Shown: positions 37,337 to 47,725 of the stretch, piece after piece | Position numbering within the stretch: the stretch's first letter is position 1 | Layout: every line of letters starts with the position of its first letter | Source: Stenotrophomonas bentonitica | GTDB taxonomy: Bacteria > Pseudomonadota > Gammaproteobacteria > Xanthomonadales > Xanthomonadaceae | Assembly (NCBI RefSeq): GCF_013185915.1 | Contig: NZ_JAAZUH010000001.1 | Coordinates: forward strand, 1,364,001 to 1,428,000 | DNA length: 64,000 bases | Direction: 5' to 3' | Made by a program: the position numbers and the translations under genes | The notes under the pieces: generated by a model | What the model was told of the DNA's origin: nothing | The model's database searches: none | What the model saw: only the letters and a program-made list of their open reading frames with translations

Positions 37337-37804
37337 TTACGCCGGCAGGGCTTCGTCGAGCGCGCTTTCCAGTGCGTCCAGGTCCGGCAGCAGCGCGCTC
37401 AGCTCGCCCAGCAGCACGCGCATGTGCACGCCCGGCGGCAGCGCTTCTTCCGACGCGTCGGCGAGCAGGCCGTCGCGCGGGACCGAGATCAGCTGCGGGA
37501 AGTTCGGGGTCACCAGCGCGAAGTACGGGCGCTTCGCATTGCCGCCCAACGCCTTGAGTACCACCACCTTGTTCTTGACCACGCCCTGCTCTTCGCCCAG
37601 CCCGGCGTGGCGCGCGAACGACATCAGTGGGACGTCCCAGCCCTGCCACTGGATCTGGCCGAGCAGCCAGGCGGGCGTGTCGGCCACCGGGGTGACACTG
37701 GCGGCGGCCAGCATTTCGGCCACCGTCGCGTTCGGGACCAGGACCCGGTCGTGACCGGCCTGGATCAGTACTCCGCGGATTTCGTCGTTGCTGGCGTAGC
37801 TCAT
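37337..37804 (-). CDS. chpC: CheW-like adaptor, ChpC
   Basis: 155 residues. A single CheW-type beta domain (RVLVPNATVAEMLAAASVTPVADTPAWLLGQIQWQGWDVPLMSF). Last gene of the pil-chp operon, 33 bp after chpB. CheW-like adaptors couple PilJ to the ChpA kinase. ChpC is the second adaptor, besides PilI, and in Pseudomonas it is thought to link extra inputs. ATG 37804. No terminator is seen beyond the GTAG unit at its 3' side. Confidence 0.83.
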   Translation of the reverse strand: MSYASNDEIRGVLIQAGHDRVLVPNATVAEMLAAASVTPVADTPAWLLGQIQWQGWDVPLMSFARHAGLGEEQGVVKNKVVVLKALGGNAKRPYFALVTPNFPQLISVPRDGLLADASEEALPPGVHMRVLLGELSALLPDLDALESALDEALPA

Positions 37805-37837
37805 GGTGTGCTTCCTGAAAGTGACATGGCGCGGCGA

Positions 37838-39160
37838 TTACTCGCTCACGCCCCAGCGTTCGGCGATGGCGGCAGCCAACTGCGGCGGATCGCCCGCAGC
37901 CATGCCGGCGGCGACCACGGCGTTGGCGGCGACCGGGTCGTAGCAGCCGTCACCGGTCTGCCCGGCCACCCAGGCGCCGGCCACGGCCAGCGACAGCACG
38001 TCGTCCAGCACGGCTACGTCGCTGCCGCTGAGCAGCACCACGGCGCTGTGCGCCGGCGGCAACGCGGCCACCTGGATGCCCTGCGCGTCGGCGGTGAAGT
38101 ACAGGCCCCGGTTGCGTACCGCCACGCCCACGTCGTCGGACAGGATGTAGGCATTGCCGGCCAGCACCGGCTGGTCGGACTCGGCCAGCAGCACCGGCAG
38201 CGCCGATACCCGCGCCATCTGTTTGACCAGGTTGCCGTAACGGCCGCCGTCCAGGCGCATGTAGACCAGTACCGGCGTGGCCAGCCCGGCGGGCAGCGCG
38301 GCCAGCAGGCGGCGCAGCGCGTCGGGGCCGCCAATGCCGGCCAGGACCAGCACCGCACCCGGCGCGGAACCGTCCGCGGCGACTTCCGGTTCGAGTTCCA
38401 CCAGCGACAGGCTCGGCGTATCGAACGCTTCACTCACCGGCGGCGCGCTGGCCGGTGCAGCCGGCACGGCGGGCGGCGCAACGGTGTCTTCGTCGACCAG
38501 CGACCAGCTGCTGTGATCGCCCAGCGGCGCGCGCGGCGCAGCAGGTGCGTCCACCGGCACTGGCGGCGGCACGTTGGCCGGTGCCGCGGCAGGCGCCGCC
38601 TGCATCGCGGCCAGCGCTTCTTCCAGCGACATCGGCTCGCTGTACGCCTCCGGCGGCGTGTACAGGCCGTCGGTGGGTACGTCGGCCGCAGCGTCGAACG
38701 CCTCGCGCACATGGAATTCCAGCGGCGCGTCGGCGTGCCGTTCGGCCGGGGTCTGCGGCAGGCCCGGTTCGGGCTGCAGCAGGCCTTCCTGCTCCGAGCC
38801 CGGCGGCAGCACGTCCTGGTGGCCGTGCAGCTTGGCCACCAGGTGGCGCGCCCAGCGCTGGGCTTCCCAGCCCTCGCGGCGCGCAGCCAGCTCGGCTTCG
38901 TCGAAGATCACGGTAAGTTCGGGCGAGGCCAGCACCGGGTCGAGGCGTTCCAGCGCATCCTCGACGGCCGGCTCCAGCGCGATCAGCACCGCGCCGGCGT
39001 CCACGCCGCCCAGGGTTTCAGCATCGACGCTGTTGGGGTCTTCTTCCAGCACCACGGTCGCACCGGCCTGGGCCAGCGCTTCGCGCAGGCGCTCGCGCGC
39101 CGGCCCGACCCGTGCCAGCAGTGCCACCAGCGGCAGCGGGTTCAGGTCATTCGCGGGCAC
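37838..39160 (-). CDS. chpB: ChpB, CheB-like methylesterase with degenerate active site
   Basis: 440 residues from GTG 39160, which has GGGGAT upstream and overlaps chpA by 14 bp. The N-terminal 110 residues resemble a receiver domain but lack the acidic pocket. A long Pro/Ala-rich linker follows (about 120-260), then a CheB-like domain (about 270-440, VLVLAGIGGPDALRRLLAALP). The three CheB catalytic positions are changed: GAST becomes LAGI, the QHM His is absent (VYMRLDG), and the GMGNDG Asp is gone (SGSDVAVL). It therefore probably has no methylesterase activity and may act as a scaffold or regulator. Confidence 0.78.
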   Translation of the reverse strand: MPANDLNPLPLVALLARVGPARERLREALAQAGATVVLEEDPNSVDAETLGGVDAGAVLIALEPAVEDALERLDPVLASPELTVIFDEAELAARREGWEAQRWARHLVAKLHGHQDVLPPGSEQEGLLQPEPGLPQTPAERHADAPLEFHVREAFDAAADVPTDGLYTPPEAYSEPMSLEEALAAMQAAPAAAPANVPPPVPVDAPAAPRAPLGDHSSWSLVDEDTVAPPAVPAAPASAPPVSEAFDTPSLSLVELEPEVAADGSAPGAVLVLAGIGGPDALRRLLAALPAGLATPVLVYMRLDGGRYGNLVKQMARVSALPVLLAESDQPVLAGNAYILSDDVGVAVRNRGLYFTADAQGIQVAALPPAHSAVVLLSGSDVAVLDDVLSLAVAGAWVAGQTGDGCYDPVAANAVVAAGMAAGDPPQLAAAIAERWGVSE

Positions 39161-42100
39161 GGGCGATCCCCAGCAGGTCATACACGTTTCGCATCAGGTC
39201 CAGCTCCTGGTACGGCTTGCCCAGGTAACGCTGGACACCGATTTCGAAGGCGCGTTGACGGTGCTTGTCGCCACTGCGCGAGGTGATCATCACGATCGGC
39301 ACGCCCTTGTAGCGCGGATCGGCGCGCATCGCGGTGGCCAGTTCATAGCCATCCATGCGCGGCATTTCAATGTCCAGCAGCATCAGGTCGGGCACGCGCT
39401 CTTCCAGGCGCTCCAGCGCTTCGATGCCGTCGCGGGCGACGGTCACTTCGAAGTTGTGGCGCTCCAGGATGCGGCCGGTGACCTTGCGCATGGTCAGCGA
39501 GTCGTCGACCACCATCACCAGCGGCGCCTGGCGGTCGCTGGCCTGCGTGGCCGGGGCGACCGGCTTGAGCGGGTTGGCCTGGTAGCGACGCACCAGCGGC
39601 GCCACGTCCAGGATCACCACCACGCGGCCATCGCCAGTGATGGTGGCACCGTAGATGCCCGGGACCGACGCGATCTGCAGGCCGACCGGCTTGACCACGA
39701 TTTCGCGGTTGCCCAGCACCTGGTCGATCGCCACGGCCGCGCGCAGTTCACCGGCACGCACCAGCAGCAACGGCACCTGGGCCTGGCCTTCGGCACGGGC
39801 CTGGCCTTGGCCGACCAGCGTGCCGAGGTCGTGCAGCACGAACTCTTCGCCGCCGTAGTGGTAACCGCCCTCGGCCGACTCGAAGCGCTCGCGCGAGATC
39901 CGGCCAATACCGCTGACCGAGGCCACCGGGACCGCGAAGGTGGTGTCGCCGATCTGCACGAACACCGCCTGGGTGACCGCCAGGGTCTGCGGCAGGCGCA
40001 GGGTGAAGGTGACGCCCTTGCCAGGCACCGAGTGGATGTCCACCGTGCCACCGAGCTGGCGCACTTCGTTGTGCACCACGTCCATGCCCACGCCACGGCC
40101 GGCCAGCTGGCTGACCTGGTCGGCGGTGCTGAAGCCGGCCGCGAAGATCATCGCGTCCAGTTCGGCGTCGGACAGGACCGCGTCGGCCTCGACCAGGCCG
40201 CGTTGTTCGGCGCGGCGACGGATCGCCTCGCGGTTCAGCCCGGCGCCGTCATCGGCGACTTCCAGCACGATTTCCGAGCCTTCGCGGCGCAGGCGGATGG
40301 CGATCTCGCCCTCCTCCGGCTTGCCGGCAGCACGACGCTGTTCCGGCGTTTCCAGGCCGTGTGCAACCGAGTTGCGCAGCATGTGTTCCAGCGGCGCGAC
40401 CATGCGGTCGAGCACGTTGCGGTCCAGTTCGCCGTGAGTCCCGTCCAGGGTCACGTGGACCTGCTTGCCGGTGTCCTGGCCTGCCTGGCGCACCACGCGG
40501 CGCAGGCGTGGCACCAGGCCGTCGAACGGCACCATGCGCGCACGCATCAGGCCGTCCTGCAGTTCCGAGCTGACCCGCGACTGCTGTTGCAGCAGCACGT
40601 CGTACTGGCGCGACAGATCGTCCAGCACGCCCTGCAGGCCGCCAAGGTCGGCTGCGGACTCGTTCAGCGCACGGCTGAGCTGCTGCAGGGTGGAGAACCG
40701 GTCCAGTTCCAGCGGGTCGAAGCTGTGGTCCACCTGCTCCTGCTCGCGCTGGTAGCGGGCCACGATCTGGGCTTCGGTTTCCAGGTCCAGGCGGCGCAGC
40801 TGGTCGCGCAGACGCGCATTGGTACGGTCCAGTTCGCCCATGGCGCCGCGGAAGGCACCGAGCTGCTGTTCCAGGCGCGAGCGGTAGATCGCCACTTCAC
40901 CGGCGTGGTTGACCAGGCGGTCGAGCAGGTCGGCGCGCACGCGCACCTGTTCCTGCTGCGGACGGGCCAGGCTGTCTTCGTCGTTGGACGCTTCCAGCGG
41001 CACCGGCGCCGACAGCGGCGCGGAGGCCACGGCGGTGTCGATCGCCACCGGCGCGGCGTCGGCCGGGACGGTGTCGGTCCCGGTGGCGTCGTCGCGGCCC
41101 AGGGTCCGCTGTTCGAACGCGGCGATCAGGTCGTCGGGCATCGCCACATCGCGATGGCGGCCGGTGCGGGTCAGCATCTGGTGCAGGCGGTCGAAGCCCC
41201 GCTCCAGCAGCTGCACGTCGCTGCGGTCGATATCGGTACGGTTGGCGGCGACCGCTTCCAGCAGCGACTCGATGCCGTGGCCGAGGTCGCCGATGGCGTT
41301 GATGCCGGCCATGCGTGCGCCACCCTTCAGGGTGTGCAGGTCGCGCTGCAGGCCGGCCAGGGCCTCGCGGTCCTCCGGTGCGGCGCGCAGCTCGCTGATC
41401 AGGCCATCGCAATGGTCGAGCAGGTCCTTGCCTTCTTCAACGAAGATGTCGACCAGCTCGCGGTCGAGCACGTTGAAGTCCAGCGAACCGGCGTCGTCGA
41501 GTTCCTCGGCGGCGGTTTCGGTTTCGGTTTCGGTTTCGACTTCGACTTCGGCTTCGGCTTCGACTTCGGCTTCCGCTTCGGCCTGGACTTCGACCTCGGC
41601 AACTGCCGAGGCGTCTTCCAGCTCGAACAGCGGCTGCGCGGTCGCGGGCTGCTCGACCTCCGCTTCGGCGAACGCGTCGGCTTCGTCCAGCGCCGGATGG
41701 GATGCATCCAGGCTGAGTACCGGTGCATCGTCGCTGGAAACCGCGGCGTCGGGGCCATCGACGATGGTCAGGCCATCGTCCAGCGCCTGCTGCAGTTCCA
41801 CGGTGTCGCCGAAGGCCGGGGCCGGCGGCAGCACGTCTTCAAGCTCGTCGACGACGGCTTCGACTTCGATGTCTTCGACCGTGTCGGTGGCTTCGAGGAT
41901 CTCGTGCAGCGCTTCAGACTCGGCCGCTTCCAGCTCGATGGCCTGGACCGCTTCTTCCGCGGCCGGCACGGGCTGTTCGTAGAAGCGCGACAGATCGTCG
42001 GCACCGGTCAGCTCCACGCTCTCCAGGCCGTGGTCGACGACCTCGGCGGTCGGCGCTTCCACGGCAACCACGTCTTCCACCGGGGCAACCACCGGCGCGT

Positions 42101-45100
42101 CGAACGAGGTGACCAGGCCGGCGTCGAAGTAGGCCGACAGGTCGTCGCTGCCGGTCAGTTCATCCACCACCAGTGCGTCGGTCTGTTCGGGCGCATCGAC
42201 GATGGACAGGTCGTCGGCGTCCACGATGGCCTGCTGCAGGGTGCTGTCGGTGCTGTCGTCGGCGATCGCGTAGCCATCGCGTTCGTCGAACTGGGCGGAG
42301 AATGCGGCCAGCTCGTGCGCGGTGACGTCGTGCGCGTCGCGCGACGCGTCCGCTTCGGCATCGCGTTCGGCGTCGAGGTCAACCTCGAGCACCTCAACCT
42401 CATCGCCATCCAGGTCCGCACCGTCTTCGGCCACCAAGGCCGGCCAGCGTGCTTCGGGCAGGGTGGCGGCCAGCGCCTGCAGGCGCTGCGCCAGCTCGGC
42501 CTGCGACGGAATGCGCGGCGCTTCGGCCTGCAGCGCGGTCATCGTGGCGCGGATCGCAGCCGCGGTGGCCGTGAGCGCGTCGACGCCGTCGGCATCGGGC
42601 ACCGCGTCGGCAGCCAACGAACGCTTGATGAAGGTTTCCGCTCCACCGGTGACGGCGGTGATCTCCGGCACGTCGGTCATTGCGAACGCACCGTTCATGG
42701 TGTGCACGGCGCGCAGCAGGCTGTCGGTGACCGGCTGCGGTGCCGCCTGGGCGTCCTGCAACCAGGCCTGCAACGTGGCGTGGTGGGCCTCGACCTCGGC
42801 CTCCAGGATCTCGCGCAACACTTCGTCGATGTTGGCCGGGGTGCCGCTCAGTTCCGGCTCGACCGCTTCAACGGCTTCGACGGTTTCAACGACGTCAGCG
42901 GCTTCCACGACCTCGACGGTTTCCACCGGCGCGGCCACCGGGACCGAACGCTGCAGCGGCACGTGGAAGGTTTCTTCGCCGGCACCCACGCGGTCGGCGA
43001 TGGCCTGCATGGCCTGCAGGTCGGCGCTGACGCGGCTGCCGTCGCGCAGCGCGGCATTCAGCTGCGGCAGCACTTCGTAGGCCTGGGTGACCATGGCGAC
43101 CACCGCCGGCGAGGCCGGACGGCTGCCATCCAGCACGCGGTTGAGCATGCCTTCGATCTTCCAGCTGAACTCGCCGAGCGTACGCGCGCCGACCAGGCGG
43201 CCACTGCCCTTCAGGGTGTGGAACACGCGGCGGATCGGACGCAGGCGGTCCATGTTGTCCGGCGCCATGCGCCAGACCGGCAACAGGTTGCCGAGGTTGA
43301 CCAGTTCTTCGTCGAATTCTTCGATGAAGACGTCGCGGATGTCCTGGTCGATGTTCTCGCCATCGTCCTCGAAACCGGCGTCGATGGTGGTGTCCAGTTC
43401 GGCTTCAGCGGCGGCGGCCGCCTCCACGTCGCCCACGGCGGCGGCAGGCGCCACGTCCGGAGTGGTGGAGAACTGCGCAGCGGCGACGTCCAGCTCGGCC
43501 AGGAAGCGGGCCGACTCGTCGTCCAGCTCGATCGTGCTGATCACCGCTTCCTGCACGCCGCCGGTGGCGACAGGCGCAGCCACTTCAATCTGTTCGATGC
43601 CCTGCTCGTCTTCAACGGCAGCGAGCGGCTCGATGATCTCATCAGCAGGTGCGGCGACGTCCTCGAGCGGCGCGTCCACGGTCAGCGGGGTCTCTGCAGC
43701 GGATTCAACCTGCTCCTGCAGGAAGGTCGGCAGCGCCTCCACGTCCAGCGTGCCCTCGGCCTCGTGCGCGGCCACCGGTGCGTCATCGATCTCCAGCGAG
43801 AGCACGTCGCCTGCGTTGTGCAGCGGCTCGTCGAAGGTGAATTCGATCGGCTCGTCGCTCAGTTCCAGCGCATCGTGCTCGGCCGCCACCGGATCGAATC
43901 CGGTGCTCGCCGGTGCAACGCCCCATGCCTGGCCCGCCTCGGTGTCTTCGGCCTCGACCGGGTCGAAACTGGCGAAGGTCGGTGCAGCGCTTTCGGTGCG
44001 GGCAGCGTCGCTGTGCAGCGTCCACTGCGGCGCGTCGGCGGCGACCGGCGCGGTGGAGGCCTCGAACACCAGGGTCGGTGCCGGCTTGGCCACGCGTTCG
44101 ACCGGCGCGGCGGCAGCGACCTCGGGCACGGGTTCGAAAGTGAAGTCCGGCAGCGGCGGCGACGGCACGTCACCCGGCGCAGGCGCGGCGGGGGTCACGG
44201 CAATCTCGACCGGCGCGGCCACGGGCGCGTCCCAACCGGCCAGCTCGACGTGTTCCGGCGCGACCGGCAGCGCTTCGGCGCTGACATCGGCCGGCGCGGC
44301 GTTCTCGTCCGGCAGCGGCCAGTAGCGCAGCGTTTCAAGGCTGGTACGGGTGATGTCGAGGATGTCCTCGCGTCCCTGGCGGCGTTCGCGCAGGGCTTCC
44401 AGGTAGTACTCCAGGCTGGCCATGGCGTCGGCCAGGGTGTCCAGCTGGCGCCCGCTGGGCACGCGCTGGCGGCCGATCAGCTCGACCGAGATGTACTGGC
44501 GCACGCCCTGCAGGTAATCGGCCGGGGTGGGCAGGTCGAGCATGCGCAGCGCGCCGGCGACCTCACCGAGCAGGCGCGGTACTTCGTGCAGCTGCTGGTG
44601 GTTCCAGTTGGTTTCGATGAAGGCGACGAAATGCTCGCGCGCCGCAGCGAAGTTGGCGATCGCTTCGTGCGCCAGGATCTCCACGGTGCGGCGGCCTTCT
44701 GCCGCGCTCGGGTCGTCCTCGCCACTGCCGCCGGCGCCCAGGTGCGCGACCTGGTCGTCCAGCGAGGCGTCCACGTACAGCAGCGCACCGGCGATATCCA
44801 GCAGCAGGGTCTCGTCGATCTGCTGCTCGCCCTCGACCACGCCGCGCAGCGCGTCGCGCTGCTGCACGACCACGCCACGGGCCACGCCCAGGCCCATCAT
44901 GCCCAGGGTGTCGGCCACGGCGCCCAGTTCGTCGACCTGGGTCTGCAGCTGTACCGGCTCACCGCCGGTGCGCAGGTGCAGGTCGAGCGCGTCCTTGATC
45001 CGCAGAAGCTCTTCCTTGACCGCATTGCCCACGGTGTCGAGCAGCTCGCGGTTGCGGCCGCTCAGGCTGCCGCGCGCATGGTCCAGCTCGGCTTCGGTGG

Positions 45101-45551
45101 CGCTGGCGCTGTCCGGGGCGAAGGCGAACAGCACGCTTTCATTGATGCCCGGCGCCGCACGCGCGGCACGGATGTCGTTGAGCAGCGGCAGCAGCACGAT
45201 CGGAATGTCGCGGTGGCCGTTCTGCAGGCGCTCCAGGTAGTCGGGCAGCAGCACGCTGCCGCGCATCAGGGTGGCACAGGCTTCGTCGCGGTCGGGCACT
45301 TCGCCCGCCCCGATGGCGTTGGCCAGCTGCTCCATTTCTTCGGCCACCATGGCCGGCGCATACAGCTCGACCATGCGCAGGGTGCCCTGCACCTGGTGCA
45401 GGTAGCCGGCGCAGAAGCGCATGCGGCTGCCGTCGGCCGGGTCTTCGGCGTAATACTCGACCTCGTTGCGCACCTGGCGCAGGGTCTCATCCAGCTCCGG
45501 CTTTACCCAGCCCAGGGCGGCGTGGCTCATGGCATCGCGCAGCGTGCTCAT
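39147..45551 (-). CDS. chpA: ChpA, hybrid CheA-like histidine kinase of the type IV pilus system
   Basis: 2134 residues. The N-terminal region (about 1-560) is FimL-like and lacks a conserved His. Then come HPt modules with phosphorylatable His near residues 777 (HTLKGSG), 948 (HTMNGAF) and 1404 (HTLKGGARM). A dimerisation region is followed by the ATPase (about 1710-1843; DDGAGL and GRGVGMDVV), a CheW domain (about 1855-1995) and a receiver (about 2005-2130; VVDDSLTMRK, DIEMPRMDGYEL, GKPY). It phosphorylates PilG and PilH and controls pilus motors. An acidic Glu/Thr tract of about 30 residues near 1317-1346 is encoded by a hexameric DNA repeat. ATG 45551 gives the conserved MSTLRDAMSHAALGWVKPEL start. 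Confidence 0.92.
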   Translation of the reverse strand: MSTLRDAMSHAALGWVKPELDETLRQVRNEVEYYAEDPADGSRMRFCAGYLHQVQGTLRMVELYAPAMVAEEMEQLANAIGAGEVPDRDEACATLMRGSVLLPDYLERLQNGHRDIPIVLLPLLNDIRAARAAPGINESVLFAFAPDSASATEAELDHARGSLSGRNRELLDTVGNAVKEELLRIKDALDLHLRTGGEPVQLQTQVDELGAVADTLGMMGLGVARGVVVQQRDALRGVVEGEQQIDETLLLDIAGALLYVDASLDDQVAHLGAGGSGEDDPSAAEGRRTVEILAHEAIANFAAAREHFVAFIETNWNHQQLHEVPRLLGEVAGALRMLDLPTPADYLQGVRQYISVELIGRQRVPSGRQLDTLADAMASLEYYLEALRERRQGREDILDITRTSLETLRYWPLPDENAAPADVSAEALPVAPEHVELAGWDAPVAAPVEIAVTPAAPAPGDVPSPPLPDFTFEPVPEVAAAAPVERVAKPAPTLVFEASTAPVAADAPQWTLHSDAARTESAAPTFASFDPVEAEDTEAGQAWGVAPASTGFDPVAAEHDALELSDEPIEFTFDEPLHNAGDVLSLEIDDAPVAAHEAEGTLDVEALPTFLQEQVESAAETPLTVDAPLEDVAAPADEIIEPLAAVEDEQGIEQIEVAAPVATGGVQEAVISTIELDDESARFLAELDVAAAQFSTTPDVAPAAAVGDVEAAAAAEAELDTTIDAGFEDDGENIDQDIRDVFIEEFDEELVNLGNLLPVWRMAPDNMDRLRPIRRVFHTLKGSGRLVGARTLGEFSWKIEGMLNRVLDGSRPASPAVVAMVTQAYEVLPQLNAALRDGSRVSADLQAMQAIADRVGAGEETFHVPLQRSVPVAAPVETVEVVEAADVVETVEAVEAVEPELSGTPANIDEVLREILEAEVEAHHATLQAWLQDAQAAPQPVTDSLLRAVHTMNGAFAMTDVPEITAVTGGAETFIKRSLAADAVPDADGVDALTATAAAIRATMTALQAEAPRIPSQAELAQRLQALAATLPEARWPALVAEDGADLDGDEVEVLEVDLDAERDAEADASRDAHDVTAHELAAFSAQFDERDGYAIADDSTDSTLQQAIVDADDLSIVDAPEQTDALVVDELTGSDDLSAYFDAGLVTSFDAPVVAPVEDVVAVEAPTAEVVDHGLESVELTGADDLSRFYEQPVPAAEEAVQAIELEAAESEALHEILEATDTVEDIEVEAVVDELEDVLPPAPAFGDTVELQQALDDGLTIVDGPDAAVSSDDAPVLSLDASHPALDEADAFAEAEVEQPATAQPLFELEDASAVAEVEVQAEAEAEVEAEAEVEVETETETETAAEELDDAGSLDFNVLDRELVDIFVEEGKDLLDHCDGLISELRAAPEDREALAGLQRDLHTLKGGARMAGINAIGDLGHGIESLLEAVAANRTDIDRSDVQLLERGFDRLHQMLTRTGRHRDVAMPDDLIAAFEQRTLGRDDATGTDTVPADAAPVAIDTAVASAPLSAPVPLEASNDEDSLARPQQEQVRVRADLLDRLVNHAGEVAIYRSRLEQQLGAFRGAMGELDRTNARLRDQLRRLDLETEAQIVARYQREQEQVDHSFDPLELDRFSTLQQLSRALNESAADLGGLQGVLDDLSRQYDVLLQQQSRVSSELQDGLMRARMVPFDGLVPRLRRVVRQAGQDTGKQVHVTLDGTHGELDRNVLDRMVAPLEHMLRNSVAHGLETPEQRRAAGKPEEGEIAIRLRREGSEIVLEVADDGAGLNREAIRRRAEQRGLVEADAVLSDAELDAMIFAAGFSTADQVSQLAGRGVGMDVVHNEVRQLGGTVDIHSVPGKGVTFTLRLPQTLAVTQAVFVQIGDTTFAVPVASVSGIGRISRERFESAEGGYHYGGEEFVLHDLGTLVGQGQARAEGQAQVPLLLVRAGELRAAVAIDQVLGNREIVVKPVGLQIASVPGIYGATITGDGRVVVILDVAPLVRRYQANPLKPVAPATQASDRQAPLVMVVDDSLTMRKVTGRILERHNFEVTVARDGIEALERLEERVPDLMLLDIEMPRMDGYELATAMRADPRYKGVPIVMITSRSGDKHRQRAFEIGVQRYLGKPYQELDLMRNVYDLLGIARARE
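41514..41600 (-). repeat. Hexameric coding repeat in chpA
   Basis: Nearly perfect TTCGGT/TTCGAC/TTCGGC units (plus-strand sense) encode alternating Glu, Val, Ala and Thr (EVEVETETETE type) in a linker between HPt modules. Slippage could change linker length in frame. Confidence 0.75.
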
Positions 45552-45645
45552 GCCAGGTCTCCCGGCAGGGGCGCGCGCGTGTCGTGCTGTGATTTCTCGC
45601 GATGCATCATCTGCTGATTCCTTCCCTCTCCGCCCTGCCCGCGGC

Positions 45646-47682
45646 TCACGCCGGCAGCTTGAAGTCGGCAACCGAGCGGCGCAGGTCGGCCGCCAGCTGT
45701 GCCAAATGACCGATCGACTCGGCGGTCTGTCCCGCGCCCTGCGAGGTCTGGCCGGTAATCTGACGGATCACGCCCATGGTGCGGGTGATGTCGGATGCGG
45801 CCGAGGACTGCTGCTGGGCGGCGATCGAGATGTTCTTGATGAGGTTGTTCAGTGCGTTGGACACGCGCTCGATTTCGGTCAGCGCGGTACCGGCGTCTTC
45901 GGCCAGGCGTGCACCGGACACCACTTCGGCGGTGGTCTGCTCCATCGAGCTGACCGCTTCGTTGGTATCGGCCTGAATGGCCTGGACCAGGTTTTCGATG
46001 CGTCGGGTCGCGCCGGAGGTACGTTCTGCCAGGCGCTGCACTTCGTCGGCCACGACCGCGAAACCACGACCGGCCTCACCGGCCGACGCTGCCTGCACAG
46101 CCGCGTTCAACGCCAGGATGTTGGTCTGCTCGGAAATGTCGTTGATCAGTTCCACGATCGAGCCGATTTCCTGCGAGGACTCGCCCAGGCGCTTGATGCG
46201 CTTGGAGGTTTCCTGAATCTGGTCTCGGATCTGGTCCATGCCCTGGATGGTTTCGCGCACCACGCCAGCACCCTCGGCGGCGATCACCACCGAGCGCTGT
46301 GCCACGTCGGCCGACTCGGCCGAGTTGCGCGACACCTGTTCGATGCTCGACGCGATTTCGCCGATGCGGTCCGACGCCGAGGTGATCTGGTTGGCCTGGT
46401 GGCCGGCCGCTTCGGCCAGCTGCATCGCGGTGGCCTGGGTTTCCTGGGTGGACACGGCGACCTTGGCCGAGGTGTCGTTGATGGTGGTCACCAGGTGGCG
46501 CAGTTCGTCCACGGCGTAGTTGATTGCGTCGGCGATCGCGCCCGTCATGTCCTCGGTCACCGAGGCCTTCACGGTAAGGTCGCCTTCACCCAGCGAGCTG
46601 ATTTCGTCCAGCAGCCGCATGATCGCCTGCTGGTTGCGGCTGTTGAACTCCACCTGGGTCTGGTAACGCAGTTCCTGTTCGCGCGAGCGGCTGCGCACGG
46701 TGCTGCTGACGAAGCCGATGATGGCGATCAGCGACAGTGCGCCGGAGATCACGCCCAGCCAGAAGTTCGGGAACAGGCGCGAGTCGCGCACCGAACCGAA
46801 CGAGGAGAACGCTTCGAACAGCCGCTTGCTGTCGTCCAGCATCTTGGTGGAGCCGGCGGTCAGCGCGGCGGCCGAGGACTGCGCCGAGAACAGCTGGCGC
46901 GAGCTGGCCAGGATCGCGTCGGCGTCCTGCTTCATGGTGTCCCACTGCTTCTGCGACTGCTCCAGTGCAGCCAGCGCGCCGGCGTTGCGGACCGGGGCGA
47001 TGCCCAGTTCGTCATTGCCGTTGCGCAGAGCGTCCAGCACCTGGGTGAACACCACCGAGTCGCGGGCCAGTGCGTCGCCCGCGGCAGCGGCGTTGCCGCC
47101 ACCGGCGCGCATTTCGGTCACGCGGCGGGCCATCGAGCCCACCACCACGACCTGCTGCAGGGCGTTGTACACCTGCGACGCCGGGGCGCCGCCGGCCGAC
47201 ATGGCGCGGACCACTTCGTTCAGCTGGGCCTGCAGCGCCGGGACGCCGTTGACGAAGTTGTTGGCGTTGCCGGCCAGGGCCAGTACGGCCGGCTCGCTGG
47301 CGACCAGCTGGGCGGCGCTCTTGCCGAGCGGCTCCCAGGTCTGGGTCAGCTGGTTGAGCGGACCGGACACGTTGGTTTCGTTGCCGTAGCGCCCCTGCAG
47401 GCTGCTCACGGTGCTTTCGATGCGGGTCTTGGTGTCCTTGAAGGCGGTGAAGGCCTGGGCGTTGCCCGAGACCGCTTCACGACCCTGGTTGGCCAGCTGC
47501 TGGGACAGCACCTGCAGGTCGGCCGCGCCGGTGCTGGCGCCGGCCAGGCGACTGCCCTGCCAGGTGGCCACGCCGGTGTTGAGACCGAACACGATCAGCG
47601 ACAGGGCCAGCAGGCCCAGCCAGAAATTGGTACCCACCGAGCCCAGCTTGCCGGCCTTGGCAGTTTCCGAAGAAGTACTCAT
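45646..47682 (-). CDS. pilJ: PilJ, methyl-accepting chemotaxis-like receptor
   Basis: 678 residues. TM1 at about 20-40 and TM2 at about 305-327 ([19 protein letters not shown]) enclose a PilJ-type sensor with Ala/Gln-rich helices. A HAMP-like segment is followed by a signalling tip ([38 protein letters not shown]) and a coiled coil. It is the receptor that senses PilA or surface contact and controls ChpA. pilI lies just upstream and chpA downstream with a 94-bp gap; no pilK gene lies there. ATG 47682 fits. Confidence 0.93.
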   Translation of the reverse strand: MSTSSETAKAGKLGSVGTNFWLGLLALSLIVFGLNTGVATWQGSRLAGASTGAADLQVLSQQLANQGREAVSGNAQAFTAFKDTKTRIESTVSSLQGRYGNETNVSGPLNQLTQTWEPLGKSAAQLVASEPAVLALAGNANNFVNGVPALQAQLNEVVRAMSAGGAPASQVYNALQQVVVVGSMARRVTEMRAGGGNAAAAGDALARDSVVFTQVLDALRNGNDELGIAPVRNAGALAALEQSQKQWDTMKQDADAILASSRQLFSAQSSAAALTAGSTKMLDDSKRLFEAFSSFGSVRDSRLFPNFWLGVISGALSLIAIIGFVSSTVRSRSREQELRYQTQVEFNSRNQQAIMRLLDEISSLGEGDLTVKASVTEDMTGAIADAINYAVDELRHLVTTINDTSAKVAVSTQETQATAMQLAEAAGHQANQITSASDRIGEIASSIEQVSRNSAESADVAQRSVVIAAEGAGVVRETIQGMDQIRDQIQETSKRIKRLGESSQEIGSIVELINDISEQTNILALNAAVQAASAGEAGRGFAVVADEVQRLAERTSGATRRIENLVQAIQADTNEAVSSMEQTTAEVVSGARLAEDAGTALTEIERVSNALNNLIKNISIAAQQQSSAASDITRTMGVIRQITGQTSQGAGQTAESIGHLAQLAADLRRSVADFKLPA

Positions 47683-47725
47683 CGTTCAACCTCGATCTTC
47701 AATACGGTAAGGAAGCCAGCAGCGT

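Noticed and set aside
38574..45617. A 2347-codon open frame on the plus strand opposite chpA
   Set aside because: It is exactly antisense to a strongly supported kinase gene, has no domain or ribosome binding site, and His/Arg/Gln-rich composition. High GC and absence of certain codons in chpA explain the lack of stops.
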